64,000 nt of DNA from Roseibium aggregatum. Lineage in GTDB: Bacteria > Pseudomonadota > Alphaproteobacteria > Rhizobiales > Stappiaceae. Positions 23,998-32,652 of the stretch are shown here, piece after piece (positions within the stretch are counted from its first letter, which is position 1; the number at the start of each line of letters is the position of its first letter). The position numbers were made by a program, and so were the translations under genes. Where the stretch lies: NCBI RefSeq assembly GCF_017309185.1, contig NZ_JAEKJZ010000007.1, positions 1-64,000 of the forward strand. The letters are read 5' to 3'. The notes below the pieces were generated by a model. That model searched no databases, was not told the origin of the DNA, and was given only the letters and a program-made list of their open reading frames with translations.

Positions 23998-26166
23998 TCA
24001 GGGAAGAAGCCTGTTTTGCGCGCTGCGCGGCTGCGGCAAACCGGCGCGTAAAAGAGCATGAACCAGTAGAGCGATCGTCGACCCGTTATGCAGCAGAGCC
24101 GCGGCAACGGGTGACAGGTGACCGGTCGACGCCGCGATAAACAGTCCCGTATTGATACCCAGGGCGGCAGTCGTGTTTGTGGAGATGATCCGCATAGCCT
24201 GGTCCGCCGCCTCGCGGGCATCGGCAACCGCCCCGATCCGGTCATCGAGAAGGATGATGTCGGCGGAAGCCTGCGCAAGATCGGCGCCCTGCGGCATGCT
24301 GAATCCGACATTGGCAGCCGCAAGCGCGGGTGCATCGTTGATGCCGTCGCCGACAAACGCGACTTTCGCTCCCTTGGCCTGAAGCTCCGTGAGAATACGC
24401 GACTTGTCCTCGGGACGAAGCTCCGCGTGGACCTCGTCGAAACCCAGCGTTCTTCCGAACGTCTCTGCGCGGGTTTTCCGGTCTCCGGTCAGCATGACCA
24501 GACGCTTGATCCCGGCGCGGTGCAGCCGTTCCATGGTCTTGCAGGCATCCTCGCGCAACTCGTCGCGCAATCCGACAAGCCCGATCGGCTTGCCTCCATA
24601 GGCCATGTACAGGAGCATCTTGCCCTCTTGCACGAGCCGCTCCGCCGTCTCCGTGTGCGGGTCGAAATCGATCGCCTCGACCGTTTGCAGGAAATGACGG
24701 CTGCCGATCAGGAAGGAGTCTCCTGCCACGTCGGCACGCAATCCCAATCCCACCTCGAAGGTCACGTCCCCATGGGAGACGTGGGCCGTGCCACGCACTT
24801 TCGACTCTCTCACGATCGCATTTGCCACCGGGTGGTGGGAGTGCTCTTCGACGGAAGCTGCAAGCGCGAGCAACCGCTCCTCCGGCCACGCCTTCGGCTC
24901 CAGGGACACCACATCGGTCACGGACAGCGTTCCATGGGTCAAAGTGCCGGTTTTGTCGAACACGAACGTGTCCGCCTCGGCGAGTTTCTCGATACTGGGA
25001 CCGCCTTTGATCAAAACGCCCCGCGAGACCGCCTCCGACATGGTCGCGCGCACCGCGACAGGTGCGCTGAGCTTGATCGGACAGGCATAATCAACCAGAA
25101 AAACCGAACTGAGACGGCGAAGGTCCCGGGTCAGCAGCAGGGTGGCCAGGCCCAGCCCCAGGGTCATGTACACTTGCCGGTCGGCATGCTTTTCGGCGAG
25201 CCGTTCGGTCTCGGATCTTTCGTCGAGTGCTTGTTGTATGAGGGAAGCGACAAGTGCGGTCGTCGTTTCGTCGCCGACCTGTTGCGCCTCGATCTTCACC
25301 TGGCCGCTTTGAACGACGCTTCCCGCAATGACGCTGTCCCCGGGATGTTTGCCGACCGGAACGCTCTCACCGGTGATCGAGGCCTGGTTGATCTCGGCCG
25401 AGCCGCTGTGCACCACACCGTCCACCGGAACGAGCCCCCCGGTTTGCACGATCACCAGATCGCCTTTCCTGACTTGCTCGAACGGCACTTCAACCGCGCC
25501 ACCCTCGCTGTCGATCCAGGCCGTTTCAGGGTTCGGCATGAGCAACTCATGCAGGAGCGCTCCGGAATGCCGCATGGTTGTCTCTTCGAGATATTCTCCC
25601 GTGGACATCATGGTGTCGGTGGTCAGGGCCATTCCGAATTGGCCGCGCAGGGCCCCTATACCCACGGCAAGTGCGTCAAGCAGCTCCACCGTGACGCCCG
25701 CCGTCGCGACGGACTGCGCGCCCTTCAGGACTCTCGGCGCGATGGTTGCGGCACAAAGGACGTTGCCAAGAAGTGGGGGAAGAAACGGGCGGGCGGCCAG
25801 AAGAGCGGCCCGCCCGGCAAGGTGAAGGATGTTGGGACCGTCGTCGCTCTCGATCCTGCGGAACTTCAGGGTCTCGCGGCGCAGGTTCGCAAGCCTGTCC
25901 AGAACACGCGTCCGCGCTGCCTGCGTTCCGTCATGGGTCACGATCACGGAAATCGCATCCGGATTGATACGCACCGAACTGACGCCAAGGATGGCCCGAA
26001 GCAGCCGGCACAGATGATCCGTGTCGAGGGCCGGAAGTCCCAGGACCGGCATCTTGACCCGCAATCGTTCAGGGCCTTCGTGAACGATATCGACCCTCGC
26101 CTCCAGGCGTTTCAAGGCCTCATCGCCAAGAGGCAGTTCCGTCACCGGACGAAGCGCACGGTCCAT
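23998..26166 (-). CDS. P1B-type metal ATPase with N-terminal HMA_2 domain, FezB-like candidate (722 aa)
   Basis: N-terminal HMA_2-type domain (residues 24-78, HEGPERLRVKMP, no CxxC). All P-type ATPase motifs are present: TGES (265-268), phosphorylation site DKTGT with D404, HP at about 446, and GDGINDAP near 614. The transport-site motif is DYACPIKLSAPVAV (C362), unlike the CPC/CPH/SPC/TPC of Cu, Zn or Co pumps but near the DYxCx-K-L-S/A type reported for P1B-6 ATPases, which include FezB of ferrosomes and mycobacterial CtpC. Four small genes of the same cluster surround it. Iron (or Mn) transport into a compartment is the favoured inference. Confidence 0.75.
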   Translation of the reverse strand: MDRALRPVTELPLGDEALKRLEARVDIVHEGPERLRVKMPVLGLPALDTDHLCRLLRAILGVSSVRINPDAISVIVTHDGTQAARTRVLDRLANLRRETLKFRRIESDDGPNILHLAGRAALLAARPFLPPLLGNVLCAATIAPRVLKGAQSVATAGVTVELLDALAVGIGALRGQFGMALTTDTMMSTGEYLEETTMRHSGALLHELLMPNPETAWIDSEGGAVEVPFEQVRKGDLVIVQTGGLVPVDGVVHSGSAEINQASITGESVPVGKHPGDSVIAGSVVQSGQVKIEAQQVGDETTTALVASLIQQALDERSETERLAEKHADRQVYMTLGLGLATLLLTRDLRRLSSVFLVDYACPIKLSAPVAVRATMSEAVSRGVLIKGGPSIEKLAEADTFVFDKTGTLTHGTLSVTDVVSLEPKAWPEERLLALAASVEEHSHHPVANAIVRESKVRGTAHVSHGDVTFEVGLGLRADVAGDSFLIGSRHFLQTVEAIDFDPHTETAERLVQEGKMLLYMAYGGKPIGLVGLRDELREDACKTMERLHRAGIKRLVMLTGDRKTRAETFGRTLGFDEVHAELRPEDKSRILTELQAKGAKVAFVGDGINDAPALAAANVGFSMPQGADLAQASADIILLDDRIGAVADAREAADQAMRIISTNTTAALGINTGLFIAASTGHLSPVAAALLHNGSTIALLVHALLRAGLPQPRSAQNRLLP

Positions 26167-26175
26167 GACAGGCGC

Positions 26176-26409
26176 TTACTTCACCTTGGAGGATTTGATT
26201 TCCGACTCGGCGTCGCGAAACCGCTCTTTTGTCTCCTCGAGCCCGCCCTTCAGGGTGAGCCACACATGAGCCACGCCGTTTATGGCAGCCCGTTGCACCG
26301 CTTCGTTCGTCAAGACATAGGTGACGGCGCCACCGACGAGAGCCCCCGTCAGAAAGCTGCCTTTCGTCAATGTGTTTCCGGCTTTGCTTCCGTCTGCGGG
26401 ATTTTTCAT
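26176..26409 (-). CDS. Small YtxH-like Gly-rich membrane protein (77 aa)
   Basis: A single Gly/Ala-rich hydrophobic segment (GSFLTGALVGGAVTYVL, with GxxxG spacing) followed by an amphipathic, charged helix (GGLEETKERFRDAESEIKSS), the build of YtxH-type and FezA-like membrane-shaping small proteins. GAGACAAC precedes the ATG at 26409. It lies nine bases before the ATPase gene and must be co-expressed with it. No enzymatic motif. Confidence 0.6.
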   Translation of the reverse strand: MKNPADGSKAGNTLTKGSFLTGALVGGAVTYVLTNEAVQRAAINGVAHVWLTLKGGLEETKERFRDAESEIKSSKVK

Positions 26410-26484
26410 TGTTGTCTCCTTGCTGTCCTTCTTGCCTCTGGCGCAAGTAGCCTTCTCCTGGGACCGCTCTCCGCGAGAAGCGCT

Positions 26485-26844
26485 CTATTGGCCTTCGTCC
26501 GACGCCGTCGGCGTGTCGGCCTGAGCAGCGTTCTTGGAGGAATTGGCGATATAGTAGGCCCCCACACCCGCCGCGACCACGGCAAGGCCGAACAACGGCA
26601 CGCTCCTTGCGAAATGTGAGGCAATCTGCGCGACGGCGCCCGCCGCAGCGCCGATGGCGGCACTGTTAGCGGTCGCGCGCAAGGCTTCGTCGCCGGTGGT
26701 TTCCTTGTTGCGGAAACGGATCGCCTCGTTGATACCGGTCCATGTTCCGGTGATCGCCGCGCCACTCAGCCCGGCACGCACCACTTCGGTTGTGGTAAGA
26801 TGAGGGGTCTGAATCTGGCCACCCTGTCCACTAGCTGTCGTCAT
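26485..26844 (-). CDS. Gly/Ala-rich membrane protein with GxxxG motifs (119 aa)
   Basis: Two or three hydrophobic Gly/Ala-rich segments: VVRAGLSGAAITGTWTGINE, AIGAAAGAVAQIASHF and LFGLAVVAAGVGAYYIA. Repeated small-xxx-small spacing suggests tight helix packing in a membrane, as described for FezA and magnetosome-type small proteins. The ATG at 26844 is inside the end of the upstream gene (14-base overlap) with AGGAGAG before it; an ATG at 26859 is less likely. Function is otherwise unknown. Confidence 0.6.
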   Translation of the reverse strand: MTTASGQGGQIQTPHLTTTEVVRAGLSGAAITGTWTGINEAIRFRNKETTGDEALRATANSAAIGAAAGAVAQIASHFARSVPLFGLAVVAAGVGAYYIANSSKNAAQADTPTASDEGQ

Positions 26845-27325
26845 CCTGTCTCTCCTCACTGGCTTCCTCGACAGGCCCGGCTTTGGATGTCTCCGAGGCT
26901 GGAGTGTTTTGCGAAAAGGCTGAAGCTGTAAATGATGCGATCAAGGCCTTGATGGCCGGCATGTTGGAGACGGCCAGAACGGCGGCGGAGCCCAGGAGAG
27001 CCCCTTTCCAGAAGTCCCTGTCCTTCAGATCGAACAACTTGCCCAGCGTTTCGGCGCTGAGATCGCCACGCGACAGCCTGTTGAAAGCATCCATCAGATC
27101 CTGGTTGCCCGCCTCGGCGTCCGGTTGAACACCCGCATCGCCGGCCGAACCGCCGGCGGCGCCAAACGGCCCCTGCCCGCCTCCCGCCCAAGGCGGTTGC
27201 GGACCGAAATAATACCAGCCGTGCGGCGGTTGCCCGTTTTGCCCGTGCCCCGAATGATCGCCATATCCTCCGCCATTGTTCGCGGAACCGTTACCTGCTT
27301 GCGGAGACGCGCTGTTATCCGTCAT
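26831..27325 (-). CDS. Gly/His-rich N-terminus plus membrane segment, first gene of fez-like cluster (164 aa)
   Basis: Residues 10-60 are very rich in Gly, Asn, His, Pro and aromatic residues (GDHSGHGQNGQPPHGWYYFG), a possible metal-binding or assembly segment. Residues 75-105 hold a charged helix (DLMDAFNRLSRGDLSAETLG, then KLFDLKDRDFWKGALLGSAA), continuing into a hydrophobic segment (LLGSAAVLAVSNMPAIKALI). The C-terminus is acidic. No close family recalled with certainty. It heads the cluster, with an FnrL-type box about 85 bases upstream of its ATG. Confidence 0.6.
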   Translation of the reverse strand: MTDNSASPQAGNGSANNGGGYGDHSGHGQNGQPPHGWYYFGPQPPWAGGGQGPFGAAGGSAGDAGVQPDAEAGNQDLMDAFNRLSRGDLSAETLGKLFDLKDRDFWKGALLGSAAVLAVSNMPAIKALIASFTASAFSQNTPASETSKAGPVEEASEERQDDDS

Positions 27326-27406
27326 TTCGACCTCTTGCTCCTGGAGAGACCTCGCGGCAATCTCAGATGGTATTGCAGCCTTAGCAGAAGTTCACCAGGG
27401 GCACGA

Positions 27407-27420
27407 ATGACTTAAATCAA
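27407..27420. promoter_or_regulatory. FnrL-type box ATGAC-TTAA-ATCAA before the fez-like cluster
   Basis: Matches TTGAY-N4-RTCAA at 9 of 10 fixed positions (first T is A). It lies 82-95 bases upstream of the first gene at 27325. This suggests low-oxygen activation of the metal ATPase cluster, in step with the peroxidase gene next to it. Confidence 0.6.
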
Positions 27421-27582
27421 TGAGAAAGCAGGTGTATCCGGCGCTCTGAGCGGTTCAGGCGTCCAATCGCTTTCCCCGGCGGGGCCTCCCGAAATGAAAT
27501 CCTTGCTCTTCTGAAACCAGAAACCTCGGGCTATCATTGGCCATGGACGCGGGAAGCCGAACGGGGCGCCAGACAGCATCGC

Positions 27583-28488
27583 TCATGCGCCCTTGTGCTG
27601 CTGCCTGCCGGCCCATTCGGCACAGGTCCTGATCCCGCCGAGCGGAAAGAAATGGACTTTCTCGACAGGGGAATCCGGCCGGGACGCGACTTCCCGGCTC
27701 AGCGCCTCAAGAACGTCGGTCGGCTCGTAAGGCAGCAGCAAACGGCTAAGATCCATCGCCCTACGTTTCAACACCTTGACGGACGGCCCGACACCGCAGG
27801 TCATGGCGAATTTGATCAGCGTCTGCAACTTCGCCGGCCCCGCGATACCGAGATGTATGGGAAGCCCGATGCCCATCTCCTGCAGGCGCGCTACCCACCG
27901 GGTTACCGGCTCCGCATCGAAGAAAAACTGAGTGACAATTGCCATGTCCGCATCCGTGCGCTCGGAAAAGGACTGCTTCCACTGTAGCGCCTCATCGACA
28001 CGCCTCGAGGTTCCGTCCCTGTCGATATCGGGATTGCCCTCCGGATGCCCGGCAACATGCAGGCGGCTGAAACCGAACCTATCGAACAGACCGCTTTCAA
28101 GCAATTGCATGGTGTTGTCGTAGTCGCCGATAGGTTTGGACGTACCGCCGCCGATCAGGAGCGCCTCGTTCACATCCGCCTCCTCCCGGTAGCGCGACAG
28201 CATGGTCCTGAAGTCTTCGGCATTACGAATCAGACGCGCCGGCAGGTGCGGCATGACACGGAACCCGTCGTCGCGCAGCCTTCGTGCCGTCAGGAGCATA
28301 TCCTCGAAATCCGTGCCTTCGACATTCGCGATATAGACGCAGGTTCCTTCCGGCAAAAGCGCCTTGAAGTCGTCGATCTTCGCCGCGGTGCGCGGGAGAA
28401 CCTCGATCGAATAGCCCCTCACCAGGTCGCCGACGGCACTATCCCGGCTCATCTCCGCACCTTGACAGTCCCCCTCTCGTTCCAACAT
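27583..28488 (-). CDS. Methylenetetrahydrofolate reductase-like protein (301 aa)
   Basis: A TIM-barrel flavoprotein of the MetF family: GYSIEVLPRTAAKI at the start (the conserved SxEVxPP-like strand), RVMPHLPAR, LLIGGG, HVAGHPEGNPD, VTQFFFDAEPVTRW and GIAGPAKLQTLIKFA. It would interconvert 5-methyl- and 5,10-methylene-THF, here probably oxidising the methyl-THF made by the LigM-like demethylase. A strong GGGAGGT precedes ATG 28488; the frame is open to 28623 but lacks support there. Shorter than E. coli MetF-linked fusions but normal in length for single-domain MetF. A TGTATACA palindrome lies 29 bases upstream. Confidence 0.82.
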   Translation of the reverse strand: MLEREGDCQGAEMSRDSAVGDLVRGYSIEVLPRTAAKIDDFKALLPEGTCVYIANVEGTDFEDMLLTARRLRDDGFRVMPHLPARLIRNAEDFRTMLSRYREEADVNEALLIGGGTSKPIGDYDNTMQLLESGLFDRFGFSRLHVAGHPEGNPDIDRDGTSRRVDEALQWKQSFSERTDADMAIVTQFFFDAEPVTRWVARLQEMGIGLPIHLGIAGPAKLQTLIKFAMTCGVGPSVKVLKRRAMDLSRLLLPYEPTDVLEALSREVASRPDSPVEKVHFFPLGGIRTCAEWAGRQQHKGA

Positions 28489-28516
28489 CGCGACACCTCC
28501 CAGATCGACCCTAAAA

Positions 28517-28524
28517 TGTATACA
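28517..28524. promoter_or_regulatory. GntR-type operator TGTATACA before the metF-like gene
   Basis: Perfect 8-bp palindrome 29 bases upstream of the start codon at 28488. The same palindrome lies 30 bases upstream of the LigM-like gene. A related site ATGCATACAT follows at 28614-28623. FCD-type GntR regulators bind sites of this kind. Confidence 0.6.
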
Positions 28525-28709
28525 CAATTCAGATCTAAATCGAAAGACAATTACAAAATCCACTGATAAAGTGCGAGTTTGTTGCAGGCAAAGATCCTCT
28601 TTGCTTCTAAAAAATGCATACATTTATCGACTAAACCATCCACCGCCCGGACAGAGAACAAGAGGTGGCAGCGACCCTGCCGCCTCAGACGATCAACGCT
28701 CCCTCGAAC

Positions 28710-28895
28710 CGTCATTCCGGACAAGTGAGGCGCCAGCCGAGCGCAGATCCGGAATCCAGACATATTCTGCGCCGAAGGCGCTCAATACAAAATAAAATCA
28801 AATAGATATGATATAGAGTGCTCGCTGCCGCTCGCGCAGACGTCTGGATTCCGGCTCACGCGATGCCGCTTCGCGGCACTCTGTCCGGAATGACG
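28710..28895. repeat. Nested inverted-repeat element, about 186 bp
   Basis: Outer arms CGTCATTCCGGACA (28710-28723) and TGTCCGGAATGACG (28882-28895) are perfect over 14 bases. Inner arms CCGGAATCCAGAC (28749-28761) and GTCTGGATTCCGG (28842-28854) are perfect over 13. The centre is AT-rich. It has no coding capacity and fills most of the 28624-28932 gap. It looks like a dispersed MITE/REP-type genome repeat. Confidence 0.7.
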
Positions 28896-28932
28896 ATCCG
28901 AGAGTTTGTCGGAGAACTCGAGAAACGGCCAC

Positions 28933-29775
28933 CTATTCGAACACCACCGTGGTCGTTCCGTTCAGCATGACACGATCCTGAAGGTGGAGGTTGACCGCGC
29001 GAGCCAGAACCGAGCGTTCGATGTCGCGGCCCTTGCGGATCATGTCTTCCGGCGTGTCGCGATGGGTCACATGCTCCACGTCCTGGGCGATGATCGGCCC
29101 CTCATCGAGATCCTCGGTCACGTAGTGCGCCGTCGCACCGATCATCTTCACGCCGCGGGCATGCGCCTGGTGATAGGGCTTCGCCCCCTTGAACCCCGGC
29201 AGGAACGAATGGTGGATATTGATGCAGCGGCCGGACAGATAAGCGGAAAAGTCGTTTGAGAGGATCTGCATGTAGCGCGCCAGCACGATAAGCTCCGCGC
29301 CGGTCTCTTCGACGATCGCCTTGATCTGCGCTTCCTGCGCAGCTTTGGTCTGGCTGGTGATCGGTAAATGATGATACGGCAACCCTTCGTGCAGGGTCAG
29401 GTTCAGGGCGGAGCTCGGATGATTTGAGACAATGCCGACGCAGTCCATGTTGATCTCGCCGATCCGCATCCGGTAGAGCAGGTCACCGAGGCAATGATCG
29501 AATTTGGAGACCAGGATCAGAACCTTCCGTGGCCGGTCCGCCGGCCGCAGGGTCCATTCGAAACCGAACTTGCCGACGTGCCTGGAAAAGGCATCGGTAA
29601 ACGTCTCGACGGGTTTTTCCATGGAAAACGCGCAGCGCATGAAGAACATGCCGGTCCGCCGGTCGTCGAACTGCTGCGCTTCGGTAATGTCGCCGCCACA
29701 GTTGGAAAGTTCCGTTGCCACCGCGGCCACGATGCCCGGTCTGTTTTGGCATTTCAGGGTCAGGATGCAGTTCAT
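28933..29775 (-). CDS. purU: Formyltetrahydrofolate deformylase (280 aa)
   Basis: Hydrolyses 10-formyl-THF to formate and THF. An N-terminal ACT domain (NCILTLKCQNRPGIVAAVAT; residues 1-80) precedes a formyltransferase-like domain with the active-site segment NIHHSFLPGFKGAKPYHQAH and the Asp in HYVTEDLDEGPII. Length is normal for PurU. In this locus it likely regenerates free THF from C1 units arriving through the demethylase and MetF-like enzyme, much as C1 enzymes accompany ligM in sphingomonads. It lies 48 bases after the TRAP permease gene, so it is probably part of the same transcript. Confidence 0.92.
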   Translation of the reverse strand: MNCILTLKCQNRPGIVAAVATELSNCGGDITEAQQFDDRRTGMFFMRCAFSMEKPVETFTDAFSRHVGKFGFEWTLRPADRPRKVLILVSKFDHCLGDLLYRMRIGEINMDCVGIVSNHPSSALNLTLHEGLPYHHLPITSQTKAAQEAQIKAIVEETGAELIVLARYMQILSNDFSAYLSGRCINIHHSFLPGFKGAKPYHQAHARGVKMIGATAHYVTEDLDEGPIIAQDVEHVTHRDTPEDMIRKGRDIERSVLARAVNLHLQDRVMLNGTTTVVFE

Positions 29776-29823
29776 CCTTGCCTCCTCTCTTGGGAAGTCA
29801 CGCGGGCGAAAAGGCAGGCACGG

Positions 29824-31128
29824 CTAATTGATCATCGTGTCCGGCAGGATCAGAGAGATCTGCGGAAACAGCACAAGCAGGACCAGCGTGAGCAGCATGG
29901 CGAACCAGAACGGCATCACGCCCATGAATATCCGCCCGAGCGGCACGTCCCTTGCGACCGATTTGACGATAAACACATTGATGCCCACAGGCGGTGAAAT
30001 CAGTCCCATTTCCAATGTCAGCACCACCAGCACGCCGAACCAGATCGGATCGACTCCCATCTGCGTGATGATCGGGAAGAAGATCGGCATGCTCAAAACC
30101 AGCATGGCGAAGCCTTCCAGAAAACAGCCCAGGACCAGATAGCAGGCCAGGATCAGGAACAGCGTGCCAAGCATCGGCAACTGCAGTCCGGTAATGAATT
30201 CGCCGATCGTCTGCGGAATGTGGCTCAGCGCCAGAAACGGATTGATCATATGCGCGGCGATCAGGATCAGCATGACGGTCGCCGTGGTCACGACGGAGTC
30301 GCGCGTCGCGGTCCACAATCCCGACAAGGTCAGTTTGCGGCTGGCGAAACCGTAGGCGATCACCAGCCCCGCCCCGACCGCGGCCGCTTCCACCGGCGAA
30401 AACAGGCCGCCGTAGATCCCGCCGATGGTCAAGGCGATGACTGCCAGGATAGGCGCCGCGCCGGCAAGGCCGCGCATCTTGTCCTGAAGCGTCGTTTTCG
30501 GCCCCGTTGGCCCCATTTGCGGGAAGACCCAGCACAAGAGCGAAACCGTCAGAACGAACATCGCGAGCAGCAGCAGGCCGGGCAGAACCCCGGCCAGAAA
30601 CAGCCGTCCGATCGATTCCTGTGACAGGATCGCATAAATGACGAAACCGGTCGACGGCGGGATCAGGATCCCGAGTGTTCCTCCAGCCGCGACAACGCCC
30701 GTAGCAAGACGCGGGTCGTATTTGAATCGCTCCATCTCGCCGAGCGAGACCTTGCCCATGGTCAGCGCGGAGGCAACCGACGAACCGGACAACGCGGCGA
30801 AGCCGCCGCAGCCGATGACAGTGGCCGACGCCAGCCCGCCTCGAACGCGTCCGATGGTCGCATAGGCCGCGTCGTAGAGCCTGCGGCTCATTCCGGTCTC
30901 GGTGGCCACGTTCCCCATCAGGATAAAGAGCGGCACGACGACGAGTTCCGCCGAGGAGGCCAGCGTGAAGCTTTCGGAGGCCATCAGGCTCATCGCGGCG
31001 GGAACACCGTTCAGCACGGCGTTTCCGGCAAAGCCGACCGCGAACATGGCGAAAGCGACCGGCACGCGCAACGCCAGCAAGACAACCAGCACGCCCATGC
31101 CCAAAAGGCCCACAGCTGTCGCGCTCAT
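29824..31128 (-). CDS. dctM: TRAP transporter large permease, DctM type (434 aa)
   Basis: About 12 membrane helices forming the DctM fold: LRVPVAFAMFAVGFAGN near the N-terminus, GSSVASALTMGKVSLGEMER, ATGVVAAGGTLGILIPPSTG and LISPPVGINVFIVKS. It is the Na+-coupled translocator of the transporter made with DctQ (31125-31637) and the binding protein DctP (31645-32652). It overlaps dctQ by four bases (ATGA). The context points to a methoxylated aromatic acid such as vanillate as substrate, though this is inferred. Confidence 0.9.
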   Translation of the reverse strand: MSATAVGLLGMGVLVVLLALRVPVAFAMFAVGFAGNAVLNGVPAAMSLMASESFTLASSAELVVVPLFILMGNVATETGMSRRLYDAAYATIGRVRGGLASATVIGCGGFAALSGSSVASALTMGKVSLGEMERFKYDPRLATGVVAAGGTLGILIPPSTGFVIYAILSQESIGRLFLAGVLPGLLLLAMFVLTVSLLCWVFPQMGPTGPKTTLQDKMRGLAGAAPILAVIALTIGGIYGGLFSPVEAAAVGAGLVIAYGFASRKLTLSGLWTATRDSVVTTATVMLILIAAHMINPFLALSHIPQTIGEFITGLQLPMLGTLFLILACYLVLGCFLEGFAMLVLSMPIFFPIITQMGVDPIWFGVLVVLTLEMGLISPPVGINVFIVKSVARDVPLGRIFMGVMPFWFAMLLTLVLLVLFPQISLILPDTMIN

Positions 31129-31637
31129 ATCGCCTCGTCCGGTTTGTGCGACAGCGGAACACCGCTCCAGGCGATTTCAAGCGCCCGCAACACCATTCCG
31201 AACGCCGTGATCAGCGACAGCACCACCATCACGTACTGGAACCACGCCTTCGGCAGATAGATGATATTGGTCGCCAGGTTCAGCATCCTCGACAGCGCCG
31301 CCGATTCCCAGACCGTCCAGGCAATTCCGCAGAAAATCACGGCACCGAGCAAGGGCCCAATCACATCTCCGAACCAGAGCAACCGCGGCGGAAAGACATG
31401 CTCGAAGACATCGACCGAGATGTGCCCGCCGAGCTTGTCGCAAAGAGCCATCCCGCCGAACACGACGATCACCATGGTCATCTGGGAAATATCCTGGGCT
31501 CCGGTCAGCGGCGCGCCGAAATAGCGCCCGGTGACATCCACCAGAATAACGACGACCTCAATGATAAGACCGATCGAACCGAAGATCGCGGACAGGCCGA
31601 TCAACCTGTCCGCGAGTTTTTTGAGTACCGGCAACAC
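31125..31637 (-). CDS. dctQ: TRAP transporter small permease, DctQ type (170 aa)
   Basis: Four membrane helices with the DctQ features VDVTGRYFGAPLTGAQDISQ and GGHISVDVFEHVFPPRL. A GTG at 31637, eight bases after the dctP stop and preceded by TAAGG, is the most sensible start; the frame is open to 31688 inside dctP. It overlaps dctM by four bases. It holds the permease complex together and receives the loaded binding protein. Confidence 0.85.
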   Translation of the reverse strand: MLPVLKKLADRLIGLSAIFGSIGLIIEVVVILVDVTGRYFGAPLTGAQDISQMTMVIVVFGGMALCDKLGGHISVDVFEHVFPPRLLWFGDVIGPLLGAVIFCGIAWTVWESAALSRMLNLATNIIYLPKAWFQYVMVVLSLITAFGMVLRALEIAWSGVPLSHKPDEAI

Positions 31638-31644
31638 GGGCGCC

Positions 31645-32652
31645 TTACTGACCGGACATGGTCGCGAGGACGTCCTCGGCCCCGGCACCCGTTACGATCT
31701 TCTCGGTAACCGGAATGGTCAGCGCACCGAACGCATCGATTTCGGCGTCAGAAAGCTCGATGACCGTATTGTCGCCGGACGCCTTCAGGGCTTCGATGGT
31801 CGAATTCGCCTTTGCGTTCCAGCCGGCCTCCGCGCTGGCGGAAAGCTTGCGCCCGGAATTGTCGTCGATTGCCTTCTTGAAGTCGTCGGAAAGCCCGTCG
31901 TATTTCGCCTTGTTCATCACGAGATAGAAGGAGATGCGGCCGAGCGGGGCGCCGATGGTGTAGCTGTTCGCCACCTCGTCGAGCTTGAAGTCGGTCACGG
32001 CGCTGGCGCCGGTCACCACGCCGTCGATCAGACCGGTCTGCAGGGCGTTGTAGATCTCGGGCGCCGGCATCTGGACCGGCGTAGCGCCGAGCGCTTCGAT
32101 GACGGCAGCCGCGGCGGCCCCGGAGACCCGGATCTTCAAGCCCTTGAGATCCTCCGGCTTGCGGATATCGCGATCCTTCATGATGAAGATGTTGGGTTCC
32201 GACAGCCACAGCGCCAGCGGCACGGTGCCCGGAAATTCTCCCGAGATCTGACCGGCGTCATAGGCGTCCCAGAGGATTTCGTAGCCGGCCTTGCCGTCCG
32301 GAAGAACGCCCGGCAGTTCGGACACCATCGTTTTCGGGAATTGCGACGAGGTGTAGCCCTGCAGACCCCAGGTGATGTCGGCCACGCCCTGCACGGCACG
32401 GACATATTGCTCAAGCGGGCCCCGTCCGAGTTCTCCACCCGGATAGACGTCGATCGTCAGACCGCCCCCCGACGAAGCTTCCACACCGTTCTTTAAGGGC
32501 TCGATGGTGGACGCGGTCAGCGTATGCGCGGGCGGCACCCAATGCGCCAGTTTCAACGTTTCGGCCTGGGCCGAAGGCGTGACGGCAAGAGCGGCGAGGA
32601 CGCCGGCGAACGCGGCTCCGGCGACTGAACGACCCACTGTCAGATTGAACAT
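31645..32652 (-). CDS. dctP: TRAP transporter substrate-binding protein, DctP type (335 aa)
   Basis: Sec signal (MFNLTVGRSVAGAAFAGVLA ... PSAQA) and the DctP fold: LAHWVPPAHTLTASTI, a Gly-rich turn GGELGRGPLEQYV, GLKIRVSGAAAAAVIEALGA and LQTGLIDGVVTGASA. The conserved Arg of IRVSG normally pairs with the ligand carboxylate. ATG 32652 has GGGAGGAAA upstream, preferred over 32667. It lies 190 bases downstream of the LigM-like gene and is probably transcribed with it. The ligand is likely the demethylase's substrate or a precursor. Confidence 0.9.
   Translation of the reverse strand: MFNLTVGRSVAGAAFAGVLAALAVTPSAQAETLKLAHWVPPAHTLTASTIEPLKNGVEASSGGGLTIDVYPGGELGRGPLEQYVRAVQGVADITWGLQGYTSSQFPKTMVSELPGVLPDGKAGYEILWDAYDAGQISGEFPGTVPLALWLSEPNIFIMKDRDIRKPEDLKGLKIRVSGAAAAAVIEALGATPVQMPAPEIYNALQTGLIDGVVTGASAVTDFKLDEVANSYTIGAPLGRISFYLVMNKAKYDGLSDDFKKAIDDNSGRKLSASAEAGWNAKANSTIEALKASGDNTVIELSDAEIDAFGALTIPVTEKIVTGAGAEDVLATMSGQ

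Noticed and set aside
24118-26619. An 833-codon open frame on the plus strand opposite the metal ATPase
   Set aside because: It runs antisense through the ATPase and two small genes with full motifs on the other strand; its translation is Arg/Gly/His-rich with no domain. High GC makes such shadows.
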